A stretch of DNA of 64,000 bases. Source: Candidatus Cacconaster stercorequi (GTDB lineage Bacteria > Bacillota > Clostridia > Oscillospirales > Oscillospiraceae). Shown piece by piece: positions 38,849-48,404 of this stretch (position 1 is the stretch's first letter; each line of letters opens with the position of its first letter). The stretch is from assembly GCA_018064925.1 (NCBI GenBank), contig JAGHUH010000013.1, forward strand, positions 1 through 64,000, written 5' to 3'. A model generated the notes under the pieces. That model was not told the origin of the DNA and searched no databases. It saw nothing but the letters and a program-made list of their open reading frames with translations. The position numbers were made by a program, and so were the translations under genes.

Positions 38849-39589
38849 TTAATTGCTGCGGAAGCGGGACAGAAACTCCTGTGTTTCGGTTTTCCGGGGA
38901 TTACCAAATACCTGCTCCGGTGTGCCCTCCTCACAGATGACGCCCTGGTTCATGTATACCACGCGTGTGCTGACATCACGGGCAAAGGCCATTTCATGGG
39001 TAACGATCAGCATGGTGATCCCCTCCTCGGCCAGCTCCTGAATGACATGGAGCACCTCGCCCACCATTTCGGGGTCCAGCGCGGAGGTAGGCTCGTCGAA
39101 CAGCAGCACCTCCGGGGACATACATAGCGCGCGGGCGATGGCCACACGCTGCTTCTGGCCGCCGGAGAGCTGGCGGGGTCTGGCGTTGATATAAGGTGCC
39201 ATGCCCACCTTGGTCAGATATTTGATGGCGGTTTCCCGTGCCTGGTCCTTGCTTTTTTTCAGCACACGGATGGGACCTGCCATGCAGTTTTCCAGCACGG
39301 TCATGTTGGCAAACAGGTTGAAGGACTGGAACACCATGCCCACATGGGCGCGGTAGGCAGGGGCGTTGACGCTGCGGCCGGCCACATTCTCGCCGTGATA
39401 GAGGATCTCACCGGAGGTGGGCGTTTCCAGCAGATTAATGCAGCGCAGCAGCGTGGATTTACCGGAGCCGGAGGCGCCGATAATACTGGTCACATCGCCC
39501 TTCTGCACGGTAAAGTCGATATCCTTCAGCACCACATGAGCGCCGAAAGCCTTGGATAGGTGTCGGATTTCCAGAATAGTATCTGCCAT
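38849..39589 (-). CDS. Polar amino acid ABC transporter ATP-binding protein
   Basis: [67 protein letters not shown]. Confidence 0.95.
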   Translation of the reverse strand: MADTILEIRHLSKAFGAHVVLKDIDFTVQKGDVTSIIGASGSGKSTLLRCINLLETPTSGEILYHGENVAGRSVNAPAYRAHVGMVFQSFNLFANMTVLENCMAGPIRVLKKSKDQARETAIKYLTKVGMAPYINARPRQLSGGQKQRVAIARALCMSPEVLLFDEPTSALDPEMVGEVLHVIQELAEEGITMLIVTHEMAFARDVSTRVVYMNQGVICEEGTPEQVFGNPRKTETQEFLSRFRSN

Positions 39590-39590
39590 C

Positions 39591-40436
39591 TTACTTCCCC
39601 CTCTCTTCTTCCAAATTGCGTTCCGCCAGCTCCTCGGGTGTCCGGGTGATGCGGTAGGTGCCGGCAGTCATGACCAGTGGGTCTACCTGTACCAAATCGT
39701 AATGGTCGGAGCCGTCCATCTTCTTCTCCAGAGCGCGGAGCAGGAAGGAGGCAATCAGCGTCATACACAGATATCCCACCATCTCGATGGCGGCGGAGGG
39801 GAAATACAGCAGGTTGATGCCCACAATGTTGCGGTGCTGGGCAAAAAATTCGGTGAAGCCGATGATGAACATCACGGAGGTATCCTTCACATTGATGATG
39901 AAGTTGTTGCCGATCTGAGGCATGATGTTGCGCAGGGCCTGAGGCATGATGACATAGAGCATGGTCTGGAAATGTGTCATGCCGATGGCCTTGGCACCCT
40001 CCGTCTGACCGGGGTCAATGGAGATGATACCGCCGCGGACGGATTCAGCCATGTAAGCGCCGGTGTTGATGGAAACGATGATAATGGAGGCCAGCCAGAT
40101 ACCGCTGTTGCCGGTGAACATGATGGCATTGTTGGTAAAGTACGGCAGACCATAGTAGATGAACACCGCCTGCAGTACCATGGGCGTGCCGCGAAAGACC
40201 TCCACATAGATACGCACCAGAATACGGATCAGCTTCAGAAAGAAGCGCTTGACGGCGCGGTCATTGGAGGTATAGGGGATGGTATTGAGCACACCGCAGA
40301 TCAGGCCAATGACGCAGCCGATCAGCGTAGCCACCAGCGCCAGAATCAGTGTGTTGCGGATGCCGCCCAGATACATGGGCGCGTATTTGGCCCACAGCTT
40401 GGCGATATCCTGCCCCAGAGCAATAAATCGTTCCAT
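39591..40436 (-). CDS. Polar amino acid ABC transporter permease
   Basis: [72 protein letters not shown]. Confidence 0.95.
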   Translation of the reverse strand: MERFIALGQDIAKLWAKYAPMYLGGIRNTLILALVATLIGCVIGLICGVLNTIPYTSNDRAVKRFFLKLIRILVRIYVEVFRGTPMVLQAVFIYYGLPYFTNNAIMFTGNSGIWLASIIIVSINTGAYMAESVRGGIISIDPGQTEGAKAIGMTHFQTMLYVIMPQALRNIMPQIGNNFIINVKDTSVMFIIGFTEFFAQHRNIVGINLLYFPSAAIEMVGYLCMTLIASFLLRALEKKMDGSDHYDLVQVDPLVMTAGTYRITRTPEELAERNLEEERGK

Positions 40437-40459
40437 AGGATGTTCCTTCTTTCTGTAAT

Positions 40460-40490
40460 GTGAGCCGCCGGCATTTTATCGGCGGCTCAC
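40460..40490 (-). other. Intercistronic hairpin between substrate-binding protein and permease genes
   Basis: GTGAGCCGCCggcattttatcGGCGGCTCAC. Confidence 0.6.
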
Positions 40491-40502
40491 ATTGTGTTGT
40501 GA

Positions 40503-41363
40503 TTACAGAGCGGGCTGCACGGCGATAGCCTGATTCATCAGATCCTCGAAAGCAGCCTTGTCCATACCGGAGAGGACGGAGTTGGCAGCGTCCAGCAGAT
40601 TGGTGTTGCCCTTGGCAACGGAGAGACCGATGTTGATCTCACCCTCGTCCACCTGGAAGTTATCGGTGGAGTTGGAGAAGTCCAGCAGGACCAAATCGTC
40701 ATAGGCAGCCACAGCGCCCATCGCGGTGGGCATATCGGTGCAGATGAAGTCCACGGTACCGGTCTCCAGCGCCATGATCATAGCGGGCGCGGTCTCAGCG
40801 GCGGTCTGAATGTCAGCGCCCTTGATCTGGGGCAGGCAGGAGTCATACCAGATGGTAGCGGACTGGGAGGTGCACTTGCCGCTGAGCTCAGAGATACCCT
40901 TTGCGGAGGCCAGAGGGCTGTCGGCCTTGGTCACGCAGACGATGGAAGCGTAGAAGTAGGGGCCTGCCATGTCAACTTCCTGCAGACGCTCCTCGGTCAT
41001 GGACTGACCGGCGATGGCCATATCAATGGTGCCGCTCTCCAGAGCGGGAGTCAGGCCGCCCCATTCCAGAGCCATGATCTGCAGATCCCAGCCGTTGGCG
41101 TCGGCGATCTTCTTGGCGATCATCACATCGTAGCCGTTGGCATAGGAGCCGGGGTTGTTGGCGATAGCCACGGCGCCGTTGGAGTCGTCCATCTGGGTCC
41201 AGTTGTAGGGAGCGTACTGACACTCCATACCGACAGTCAGGATGCCGTCCTCTACACCGGGTACATTTTCGGCGGTATCGCCGGCGGTGTCGCTGCTGCT
41301 GCCGCAGGCCACCAGGGACAGGGCCATGATCATGGCCAGGATCAGGGTAAGAATTCTTCTCAT
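40503..41363 (-). CDS. Polar amino acid ABC transporter substrate-binding lipoprotein, predicted lysine from its riboswitch
   Basis: MRRILTLILAMIMALSLVACGSSSD lipobox; GMECQYAPYNWTQ; GLTPALESGTIDMAIAGQSMTEERLQEVDMAGPYF. Confidence 0.92.
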   Translation of the reverse strand: MRRILTLILAMIMALSLVACGSSSDTAGDTAENVPGVEDGILTVGMECQYAPYNWTQMDDSNGAVAIANNPGSYANGYDVMIAKKIADANGWDLQIMALEWGGLTPALESGTIDMAIAGQSMTEERLQEVDMAGPYFYASIVCVTKADSPLASAKGISELSGKCTSQSATIWYDSCLPQIKGADIQTAAETAPAMIMALETGTVDFICTDMPTAMGAVAAYDDLVLLDFSNSTDNFQVDEGEINIGLSVAKGNTNLLDAANSVLSGMDKAAFEDLMNQAIAVQPAL

Positions 41364-41417
41364 GTTGTTTCACCTTTCCTTTTTGTTGTTTTGGCGCGAA
41401 GCCATGCAATAAAAAAT

Positions 41418-41439
41418 GAACCGCTTTGTTAAGCGGTCC
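41418..41439 (-). terminator. L-box terminator/attenuator hairpin
   Basis: minus strand GGACCGCTTAACAAAGCGGTTC followed by ATTTTTTA. Confidence 0.7.
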
Positions 41440-41474
41440 ATAGGAAAGACGGAAAAAATAAGTCCGATACAGCC

Positions 41475-41645
41475 CAATGATAGCGCTCCACAAAGTAATT
41501 GTGACAGTCCGGCAGGTATTTCCTGACGGCCCAGCTCTGAAAATGCAGGCCAAATTCAAAGCTTCGGCGACGACCCCTTTCCCGCCTGGCGGCTACCTGA
41601 CCTTGCCAAACGGTACTGATGAACATCGCACCTCTATCAAGCGAT
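41475..41645 (-). promoter_or_regulatory. Lysine riboswitch (L-box)
   Basis: minus strand GATAGAGGTGCGA...AGTACC...GGCGGGAAAGGGGTCGTCGCCGAAGC...GCTGGGCCGTCAGGAAATACCTGCCGGACTGTCAC...GTGGAGCGCTATC. Confidence 0.88.
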
Positions 41646-41776
41646 TCAATTGCCCATATGGTAGCATGGAGTTGTACTTTTGTCAACAGGCGAAGTTATT
41701 ATTATTACTAATGACAGGGATGGGAGTTACCCGGCAGAGCAAAAAAAGAGGACACTCATAAATGAGTGTCCTCTTT

Positions 41777-41852
41777 TGGAGCGGGCGACGAGGCTCGAAC
41801 TCGCTACCTCGACCTTGGCAAGGTCGCGCTCTACCAGATGAGCTACGCCCGC
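41777..41852 (-). tRNA. tRNA-Gly (GCC)
   Basis: GCGGGCGTAGCTCATCTGGTAGAGCGCGACCTTGCCAAGGTCGAGGTAGCGAGTTCGAGCCTCGTCGCCCGCTCCA. Confidence 0.95.
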
Positions 41853-41932
41853 AAACGCAAGATTTATTATACGCATAAATCCTGCATCTGTCAACCCCTA
41901 AAATGACATTTTCTGAAAAAATCAAAATATCT

Positions 41933-42598
41933 TCAATTCTGCTGCGCGTCGGACTGCGGCTGCATCAGAATTTCGATGATGCCGGCGTTGTTCTGGGTGG
42001 GATAGAAATTGACCTGCCACTCCTCGTCATCGGAGATGCCGTTTTCTGTTCGCACCCGCTTTACGGTGCTGTATACATCATTTTTCTGGTGGTCAAAGTA
42101 TCCTACCTGAATGACCAATTCACTTTGTCCGGCGGCGACGGCGTCACTGAGCAGATCGTAAAGCGCCGCCACGCTGGTGGTATGCACGATCCCGCCCATC
42201 TGCTCCGGCGTTCTGCGATAGCTGATGGTCAGCGTGATCTGGCTGTAATTGCGGGAAGAGTCATCAATGTCATAGGTCATGTAATCCACGGCATAGGCGC
42301 CCATGGGGGTCTCCTGCTTGACCTCCTGACAGGCTTGCTCTGCCGCCTCGGCGGCGTTCAGCGTTTCCCCCTCGGTGGGATAGAGCCAGATGGTGCCGTC
42401 GGTCTCCTGCGAGCCGATGAGCAGCAGCAGATCGTTTACCAGATCCTGATAGCTTTCCGCGCGCAGCACAGAGCGATCCGCGCTCTCGTAGTAGGAGGAG
42501 GTGTGGGGCCGGACGCTGGTGTATTCCCGGTTCAGCACGGAGCAGCCGCTCAGCAAAAGAGCCGATGCCAGCAGCAGGGCCGGAATGCCTTTTTTCAT
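41933..42598 (-). CDS. Hypothetical lipoprotein
   Basis: MKKGIPALLLASALLLSGCSVLN lipobox; no family recognised. Confidence 0.65.
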   Translation of the reverse strand: MKKGIPALLLASALLLSGCSVLNREYTSVRPHTSSYYESADRSVLRAESYQDLVNDLLLLIGSQETDGTIWLYPTEGETLNAAEAAEQACQEVKQETPMGAYAVDYMTYDIDDSSRNYSQITLTISYRRTPEQMGGIVHTTSVAALYDLLSDAVAAGQSELVIQVGYFDHQKNDVYSTVKRVRTENGISDDEEWQVNFYPTQNNAGIIEILMQPQSDAQQN

Positions 42599-42622
42599 CG
42601 TACCCTCTCTCCTTTCCAGTGA

Positions 42623-44863
42623 TTACAGCAGCTCCAGCTGCTTTTCGTCGGAATCCTCCGGACGGATCAGTGCGCCGGCGGCGGGAATGGAACGCACGCG
42701 ATAGCGGCTCATGTTGGTGATCCCGGTGTCGGCAGGCCGCGCCACGCGCTCAAAGCGATACTTCGGCTTCACGGTCATCACCGCCACGCCCTGGGTGGAG
42801 CGGGTAGCCTTGGGTGATAGCAGCGCAGTGTGGAAGATCAGCGCCCGCGGCTCGTTGGTATAGAGCGCCAGCTCCTCGTCCTCTTGCAGCAGCATCAGCT
42901 CCACCAGCGGCGATTTGTCGCTGTATGCGCCGGTGAGCTTGCGGCGGTTGGAGGTGGTGGCATAGGACTGCAGCGGCACCTTGGCCACCTTGCCGCTTTC
43001 AAAGAAGAACAGCATATTGCCGCTGTAATCGCCGGGCAGGCACATATAGATGACATTTTCCCCGTCATCCATCCCCAGCTTGGCAGGCAGATAGTCACCC
43101 AGCACGGAGGCCTTGCTGTCGCCGAATTCGCTGACGCGGGTCTTGTAGACCTGACAGCGGTCGGTGAAGAACATGATCTCCTCCGCCATGGTGGTCTCGA
43201 AGCTCTGGCGCAGGGAGTCCCCCTCCTTGAACTTCTGCTCGCCGGACATCCGCAGAGACTGCGGCGTGATGCGCTTGAAGTAGCCCTCGCGGCTCAAAAA
43301 CAGATGCACCGGCGAGTTGTCCACCTGCGCTTCCTCCACATATTCCTCCACCTCGTGGTCGTAGATGATTTCCGTGCGGCGCGGGGCGGCGTACTTTTTC
43401 CGCACAGCGGTCAGCTCATCAATGATGATCTTGCGGATGCGGCGGGGCTGGGAGAGGATATCCTCCAGATCCAGAATTTCATCCTCCAGCGCGGCGGTCT
43501 CCTGCACGCGCTTGAGAATATATTCCTTGTTGATATTGCGCAGCTTGATCTCTGCCACATATTCCGCCTGCACCTGATCGATGCCAAAGCCGATCATCAG
43601 GTTGGGAATGACCTCGGCCTCCTCCTCGGTTTCGCGGATGATGGCAATGGCCTTGTCAATATCCAGCAGAATGCGCTTCAGGCCCTTCAGCAGGTGCAGC
43701 TTTTCCTTTTTCCTGTTCAGCACGAAGTAGACCCGGCGCTTGACGCAGTCGGTGCGCCACGCCGTCCACTCATTGAGGATTTCCCCCACACCCATGACCC
43801 GGGGCATACCGGCGATCAGGATGTTGAAGTTGCAGCTTACCGTGTCCTGCAGCGGGGTCAGCTTAAAGAGTTTCTGCATCAGCTTGTCGGGATCCACGCC
43901 GCGCTTGAGGTCGATGGCCAGCTTCAGACCACTGAGGTCGGTCTCGTCGCGCATATCGTTGATCTCCTTGACCTTGCCCAGCTTGATCAGCTCCGCCACC
44001 TTGTCCAGAATGACCTCCAGCGAGGTGGAGTAGGGAATTTCGTAGATCTCAATGAGATTTTCCTTTTTGATGTAGCGGTATTTGGCGCGCACCTTGATGC
44101 CGCCGCGTCCGGTGCGGTAGATCTCCCGCAGCTCCTCGTTGTTGCAGATCAGCTGACCGCCGGTGGAGAAGTCGGGTGCCGGCAGCGTGGAGAGAATGTC
44201 GTGATCGGGATTTTTCAAAAGAGCGACGGTGGTGTCGCACACCTCGCCCAGATTAAAGCCGCAGATCTGGGATGCCATACCCACGGCGATGCCCTGATTG
44301 GCGCTCACCAGCACATTGGGAAAGGTGGTGGGCAGCAGGGCGGGTTCCTTCATGGTGTTGTCGTAGTTGTCCACAAAGTCCACGGCGTCGCAGTCCAGAT
44401 CGCGGAACAGCTCGGCGCAGATGGGCGATAGCTTTGCCTCAGTATAGCGGCTGGCGGCGTAGGCCATGTCCCGGGAATAGACCTTGCCGAAGTTGCCTTT
44501 GCTGTCCACAAAGGGGTGCAAAAGGCTCTCGTTGCCGCGGGCTAAACGCACCATGGTCTCATAAATGGCGGCATCGCCGTGGGGATTTAAGCGCATGGTC
44601 TGACCCACGATGTTGGCGCTCTTGGTGCGGCTGCCGGTTAAAAGCCCCATCTTGTACATGGTGTATAAAAGCTTGCGGTGGGCGGGCTTGAAGCCGTCGA
44701 TCTCCGGGATGGCGCGGGATACGATCACGCTCATGGCGTAGGGCATATAGTTGGCGTCCAGCGTTTCGGTGATGGGCTGCTCCAGAATTTTGCCCTGCAA
44801 TCCCATCACATTGGGGCTGTTGATATGGCGTGTGATTTGTTCGGTATCTTTCTTCTTGGCCAT
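42623..44863 (-). CDS. parC: Type IIA topoisomerase subunit A (ParC/GyrA-like)
   Basis: YMPYAMSVIVSRAIPEIDGFKPAHRKLLYTMYKMGLL; DAAIYETMVRLARGNESLLHPFVDSKGNFGKVYSRDMAYAASRYTEAKL. Confidence 0.9.
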   Translation of the reverse strand: MAKKKDTEQITRHINSPNVMGLQGKILEQPITETLDANYMPYAMSVIVSRAIPEIDGFKPAHRKLLYTMYKMGLLTGSRTKSANIVGQTMRLNPHGDAAIYETMVRLARGNESLLHPFVDSKGNFGKVYSRDMAYAASRYTEAKLSPICAELFRDLDCDAVDFVDNYDNTMKEPALLPTTFPNVLVSANQGIAVGMASQICGFNLGEVCDTTVALLKNPDHDILSTLPAPDFSTGGQLICNNEELREIYRTGRGGIKVRAKYRYIKKENLIEIYEIPYSTSLEVILDKVAELIKLGKVKEINDMRDETDLSGLKLAIDLKRGVDPDKLMQKLFKLTPLQDTVSCNFNILIAGMPRVMGVGEILNEWTAWRTDCVKRRVYFVLNRKKEKLHLLKGLKRILLDIDKAIAIIRETEEEAEVIPNLMIGFGIDQVQAEYVAEIKLRNINKEYILKRVQETAALEDEILDLEDILSQPRRIRKIIIDELTAVRKKYAAPRRTEIIYDHEVEEYVEEAQVDNSPVHLFLSREGYFKRITPQSLRMSGEQKFKEGDSLRQSFETTMAEEIMFFTDRCQVYKTRVSEFGDSKASVLGDYLPAKLGMDDGENVIYMCLPGDYSGNMLFFFESGKVAKVPLQSYATTSNRRKLTGAYSDKSPLVELMLLQEDEELALYTNEPRALIFHTALLSPKATRSTQGVAVMTVKPKYRFERVARPADTGITNMSRYRVRSIPAAGALIRPEDSDEKQLELL

Positions 44864-44918
44864 TGGAACAATGTCCTTTCTTCAATCATGCTGAATGATA
44901 AATGATGAATGCTGAATG

Positions 44919-45275
44919 TTATTTGGAGTTTGAGGTGGCTGTTTTGCAAATTGAAGTCAACAGACCCAGTAATTCGGCCAGATCTGCCTGCAGGCTGTCA
45001 CACTGATCCTGCGTGATATAGTCTGTGGCGCAAAGTAGTTTCAGCCAGTAATCTGTTTCGCTGGCCTCTTTCAGGGCAATGGCCATTTTAGACGCGAAAT
45101 CCGCCTTGCTCTGCCCACGTACACCCTCGGCAACATTGGCGCCGATGCTTGTGCCGCAGCGCAGGATCTGTTTGGACAGGACGTATTCCTGTTTCTGACT
45201 GACAAGGTACTTGTGTAAATTTACGATTCGGATGGCAAAAAGAAAGCTTTTATCCGCAATCACATTGTTTCCCAT
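44919..45275 (-). CDS. Four-helix-bundle (S23/IVS-type) protein
   Basis: SFLFAIRIVNLHKYLVSQKQEYVLSKQILRCGTSIGANVAEGVRGQSKADFASKMAIALKEASETDYWLKLLCATDYI. Confidence 0.9.
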   Translation of the reverse strand: MGNNVIADKSFLFAIRIVNLHKYLVSQKQEYVLSKQILRCGTSIGANVAEGVRGQSKADFASKMAIALKEASETDYWLKLLCATDYITQDQCDSLQADLAELLGLLTSICKTATSNSK

Positions 45276-45319
45276 CTGTCTGTTCTCCATTTTGCATTTG
45301 GCATTTGGCATTTTGCACT

Positions 45320-47308
45320 TTAACTCACATCGATCATGTCCATGTATTTGTAGCCGTTTTCGGCGATATAATCCTTGCGCCCCGTCAGATTGTCTCCCAG
45401 CAGCAGATCAAAGACCCGTGCAGTCTCCTCTGCGTCGGTGGGCAGCACTTTCACCAGGCGGCGGGTCTCGGGATTCATGGTGGTCATCCACATCATTTCG
45501 GGATCGTTTTCACCAAGACCCTTGGAGCGCTGAATGGTGTACTTTTTCCCCTCCAGCTTTTTGGCGATATCGGCCTTCTCCTTTTCGGAATAGGCAAACC
45601 ATGTCTTGTCCTTGCAGTTGATTTCGAACAGGGGCGTTTCTGCAATGTAGACATAGCCCTCCCGGATCAGCGTGGGACACAGGCGGTAGAGCATGGTGAG
45701 GATCAGCGTGCGGATCTGGAAGCCGTCCACATCGCCATCGGTGCAGATGACCACCTTGCTCCAACGCAGATTGCGGATGTCAAACTGGTTGAGATCCTTG
45801 ATGGCCTTGCTCTGCACCTCCACGCCGCAGCCCAGCACTTTCATCAGATCGGTGATGATGTCACTCTTGAAAATGCGAGAATAGTCGGCCTTGAGGCAGT
45901 TCAGAATTTTGCCGCGCACGGGCATCAAGCCCTGAAATTCGGCATCGCGGCTCTGCTTGCAGGCACCCAGAGCGGAGTCGCCCTCCACGATGTAGATCTC
46001 CCGGCGGGACACATCCTTGGTGCGGCAATCCACGAACTTCTGCACGCGGTTGGCGATGTCGATCTTCTCGGTGAGCTTTTTCTTCTGATTGACGCGGGTC
46101 TTTTCGGCGGTTTCGCGGCTGCGCTTGTTGATCAGCACCTGTGCGGCGATCTTCTCGGCGTCATCGTGGTTTTCGATGAAGTAGATCTCCATCCGCTCCC
46201 GCAGGAATTCCGACATGGCGTCCTGAATGAACTTGTTGGTGATGGACTTTTTGGTCTGATTTTCGTAGCTGGTCTGGGTGGAGAAGTTGTTGGAAATCAG
46301 AATGAGGCAGTCCTGCACATCGGCAAAGGTGATCTTTGCCTCATTCTTGAGATATTTGTTGTTCTCCCGCAGATATTTGTCAATGGCGCCCACCATGGCA
46401 AGGCGGGTGGCCTTTTCCGGGGAGCCGCCGTGCTCCAAAAAGCTGGAGTTGTGGTAATGTTCGCAGATGGCGGCGCGGTTACTGAAGCAGCAGGCCACGG
46501 AGAGCCGAACCTTGTACTCCTTTTTGTCGGCGCGGTCACGGCCCCGCCGCTCGGCCTCCCAGTAAACGGGGGCGGTCAGCGCATCCTCTCCCGCCAGCTC
46601 GGCGATGTAGTCCTGAATGCCGTTTTCGTAGAGGAAGTCCTCAGTCTCGAATTTGTTGGCGCTCACTTCATTGCGCAAACGGAAGGTAACGCCGGCATTG
46701 ACCACAGCCTGCCGCTTCATGGTGTCACGGTAGTAGTCCACAGGGATGGCAATGTCGGTGAATACATCCAGATCCGGCAGCCAGTGGATGCAGGTACCGG
46801 TCTTTTTCTTATTGGTGGTCATTTCCGCGGTTTGCAGCTCGCCCACGATCTCGCCGCGCTCAAAGTGCAGCTTGTATTCCTTGCCCTCCCGGCGGACGGT
46901 AACATCCATGTAGCGGGAAGAATACTGGGTGGCGCAGGAGCCCAGACCGTTCAGACCCAAGGAAAACTCATAGTTTTCGCTGTTCTCGTTGTCGTATTTG
47001 CCGCCGGCGTACAGCTCGCAGAACACCAGCTCCCAGTTGTAGCGACCTTCCTTTTCATTCCAGTCCACGGGGCAGCCGCGACCCATGTCCTCCACCTGAA
47101 TGGAGTGATCCAGATAGCGGGTCACGGTGATCAGCTTGCCGTGACCCTCCCGTGCCTCGTCAATGGAGTTAGACATGATCTCGAACACGGCGTGTTCGCA
47201 GCCGTCCAGTCCGTCGGAGCCGAAAATGACCCCCGGGCGCTTACGCACACGGTCAGCACCCTTCAGACTGGAAATACTTTCGTTGTTATATTCCTGTTTC
47301 TTCGCCAT
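45320..47308 (-). CDS. parE: Type IIA topoisomerase subunit B (ParE/GyrB-like)
   Basis: LKGADRVRKRPGVIFGSDGLDGCEHAVFEIMSNSIDEAREGHG; IYIVEGDSALGACKQSRDAEFQGLMPVRGKILNCLK; VVICTDGDVDGFQIRTL. Confidence 0.93.
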   Translation of the reverse strand: MAKKQEYNNESISSLKGADRVRKRPGVIFGSDGLDGCEHAVFEIMSNSIDEAREGHGKLITVTRYLDHSIQVEDMGRGCPVDWNEKEGRYNWELVFCELYAGGKYDNENSENYEFSLGLNGLGSCATQYSSRYMDVTVRREGKEYKLHFERGEIVGELQTAEMTTNKKKTGTCIHWLPDLDVFTDIAIPVDYYRDTMKRQAVVNAGVTFRLRNEVSANKFETEDFLYENGIQDYIAELAGEDALTAPVYWEAERRGRDRADKKEYKVRLSVACCFSNRAAICEHYHNSSFLEHGGSPEKATRLAMVGAIDKYLRENNKYLKNEAKITFADVQDCLILISNNFSTQTSYENQTKKSITNKFIQDAMSEFLRERMEIYFIENHDDAEKIAAQVLINKRSRETAEKTRVNQKKKLTEKIDIANRVQKFVDCRTKDVSRREIYIVEGDSALGACKQSRDAEFQGLMPVRGKILNCLKADYSRIFKSDIITDLMKVLGCGVEVQSKAIKDLNQFDIRNLRWSKVVICTDGDVDGFQIRTLILTMLYRLCPTLIREGYVYIAETPLFEINCKDKTWFAYSEKEKADIAKKLEGKKYTIQRSKGLGENDPEMMWMTTMNPETRRLVKVLPTDAEETARVFDLLLGDNLTGRKDYIAENGYKYMDMIDVS

Positions 47309-47630
47309 AGTTTCCTCCAGCGATGGTAAAATGAAATCATAATTGCTTTATTGTAGCGTATTTTTTCCCATCTGGCAAGTACCGCCGGTAGCTTCCGACG
47401 GAATAATAGGACGCCTGACAAAAATACTCGTATAGAGAAAAAAGATGCAAGGTTTCCGTAAAAAATAACACGGTGACAACCGGTACAACACTTGTTATCA
47501 CAAGGTTTTGCACACTTTCCACAGAGTTTTCCACAGGATTATGTAAACATATAATTATTAAAAATCTGCCGAAAAAATCAAATTTACAGAATAGCATTGT
47601 AGAATACGGCATAGGGGCGCGAAAAAAGGC

Positions 47631-47651
47631 CCCACCCGTTTGGGGCGGGTG
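47631..47651 (-). terminator. terminator downstream of spoVAC locus
   Basis: minus strand CACCCGCCCCAAACGGGTGGGGCC then TTTTTTC. Confidence 0.6.
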
Positions 47652-47682
47652 AGAACCTTTCCGCGGTTAAATTTTCACCCTG

Positions 47683-47826
47683 TCAGCTCCAGTCGCCGGA
47701 AACGCCGTCAGGCGCCTGTGCTCCGTCATCGGACACGCTGTTCTCCGCGCTGCGCTCCCAGGGGCGACCGTCAAACCCGGTTTCCACCGGCGCCGGCTCA
47801 TCTTTCCTGCGCTTTTTCTTCGCCAT
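47683..47826 (-). CDS. Small (47 aa) basic-start hypothetical protein downstream of spoVAC
   Basis: ORF below track cutoff: MAKKKRRKDEPAPVETGFDGRPWERSAENSVSDDGAQAPDGVSGDWS, ATG 15 bp after spoVAC stop. Confidence 0.5.
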   Translation of the reverse strand: MAKKKRRKDEPAPVETGFDGRPWERSAENSVSDDGAQAPDGVSGDWS

Positions 47827-47840
47827 GTGCCATCACCCCC

Positions 47841-48284
47841 TTACAGCTTCTGCGTCAGCCATAATATTACGCCGTATACCACGCTGGCCGCTGTGCCGAA
47901 TACGATCACCGGCCCGGCAATGGTGAACATCTTTACGGCGGTGCCGGTGATAATGCCTTCGGCTTTGAAGTCAATGGCCGGCGATACCACGGAGTTGGCA
48001 AAGCCCGTGATGGGCACCAGCGTACCGGCGCCGGCATACCGTGCCAGCTTGTGGTAAAGTCCCAGCGCCGTAAACACCGCCGATAAAAACACCATGCTCA
48101 CCGAGGTAGCCGTGCCGGCATCCTCCGTGTTCAATCCCAATGCGGAAAAGCCGTTGGAGATCAACTGTCCCACAACGCAGATCAGGCCGCCGATAACAAA
48201 TGCCAGCGCCGTATTCTTCCACAAAGGGGATTTTTCCTGCTTTTTCTTCACATATTCCTGATACTCCCGGGGAGTCAGATCCAT
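47841..48284 (-). CDS. spoVAC: Stage V sporulation protein AC
   Basis: MDLTPREYQEYVKKKQEKSPLWKNTALAFVIGGLICVVGQL; LGLYHKLARYAGAGTLVPITGFANSVVSPAIDFKAEGIITGTAVKMFTIAGPVIVFG. Confidence 0.92.
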   Translation of the reverse strand: MDLTPREYQEYVKKKQEKSPLWKNTALAFVIGGLICVVGQLISNGFSALGLNTEDAGTATSVSMVFLSAVFTALGLYHKLARYAGAGTLVPITGFANSVVSPAIDFKAEGIITGTAVKMFTIAGPVIVFGTAASVVYGVILWLTQKL

Positions 48285-48404
48285 CGCTCGCCACATCCTT
48301 TCCCTCGTAGTGTGCCGCGGCGGAGAAAAAGTATACACCGTCTTGCCAAACGGGCGAAAAACGAATATACTGAAACCGAATTTGAAGCAAATTCGGAGGC
48401 GGCT

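Noticed and set aside
45305-47329. 674-aa plus-strand ORF antisense to parE
   Set aside because: Shadow of a well-supported topoisomerase gene; the same reasoning applies to 42830-44431, 32700-34031, 58038-59465, 26614-28080 and 23681-25333.
47460-47560. DnaA-box-like TTTTCCACA motifs upstream of parE suggesting oriC
   Set aside because: Only two imperfect boxes, no dnaA/dnaN/rpmH neighbours, and no AT-rich unwinding array.
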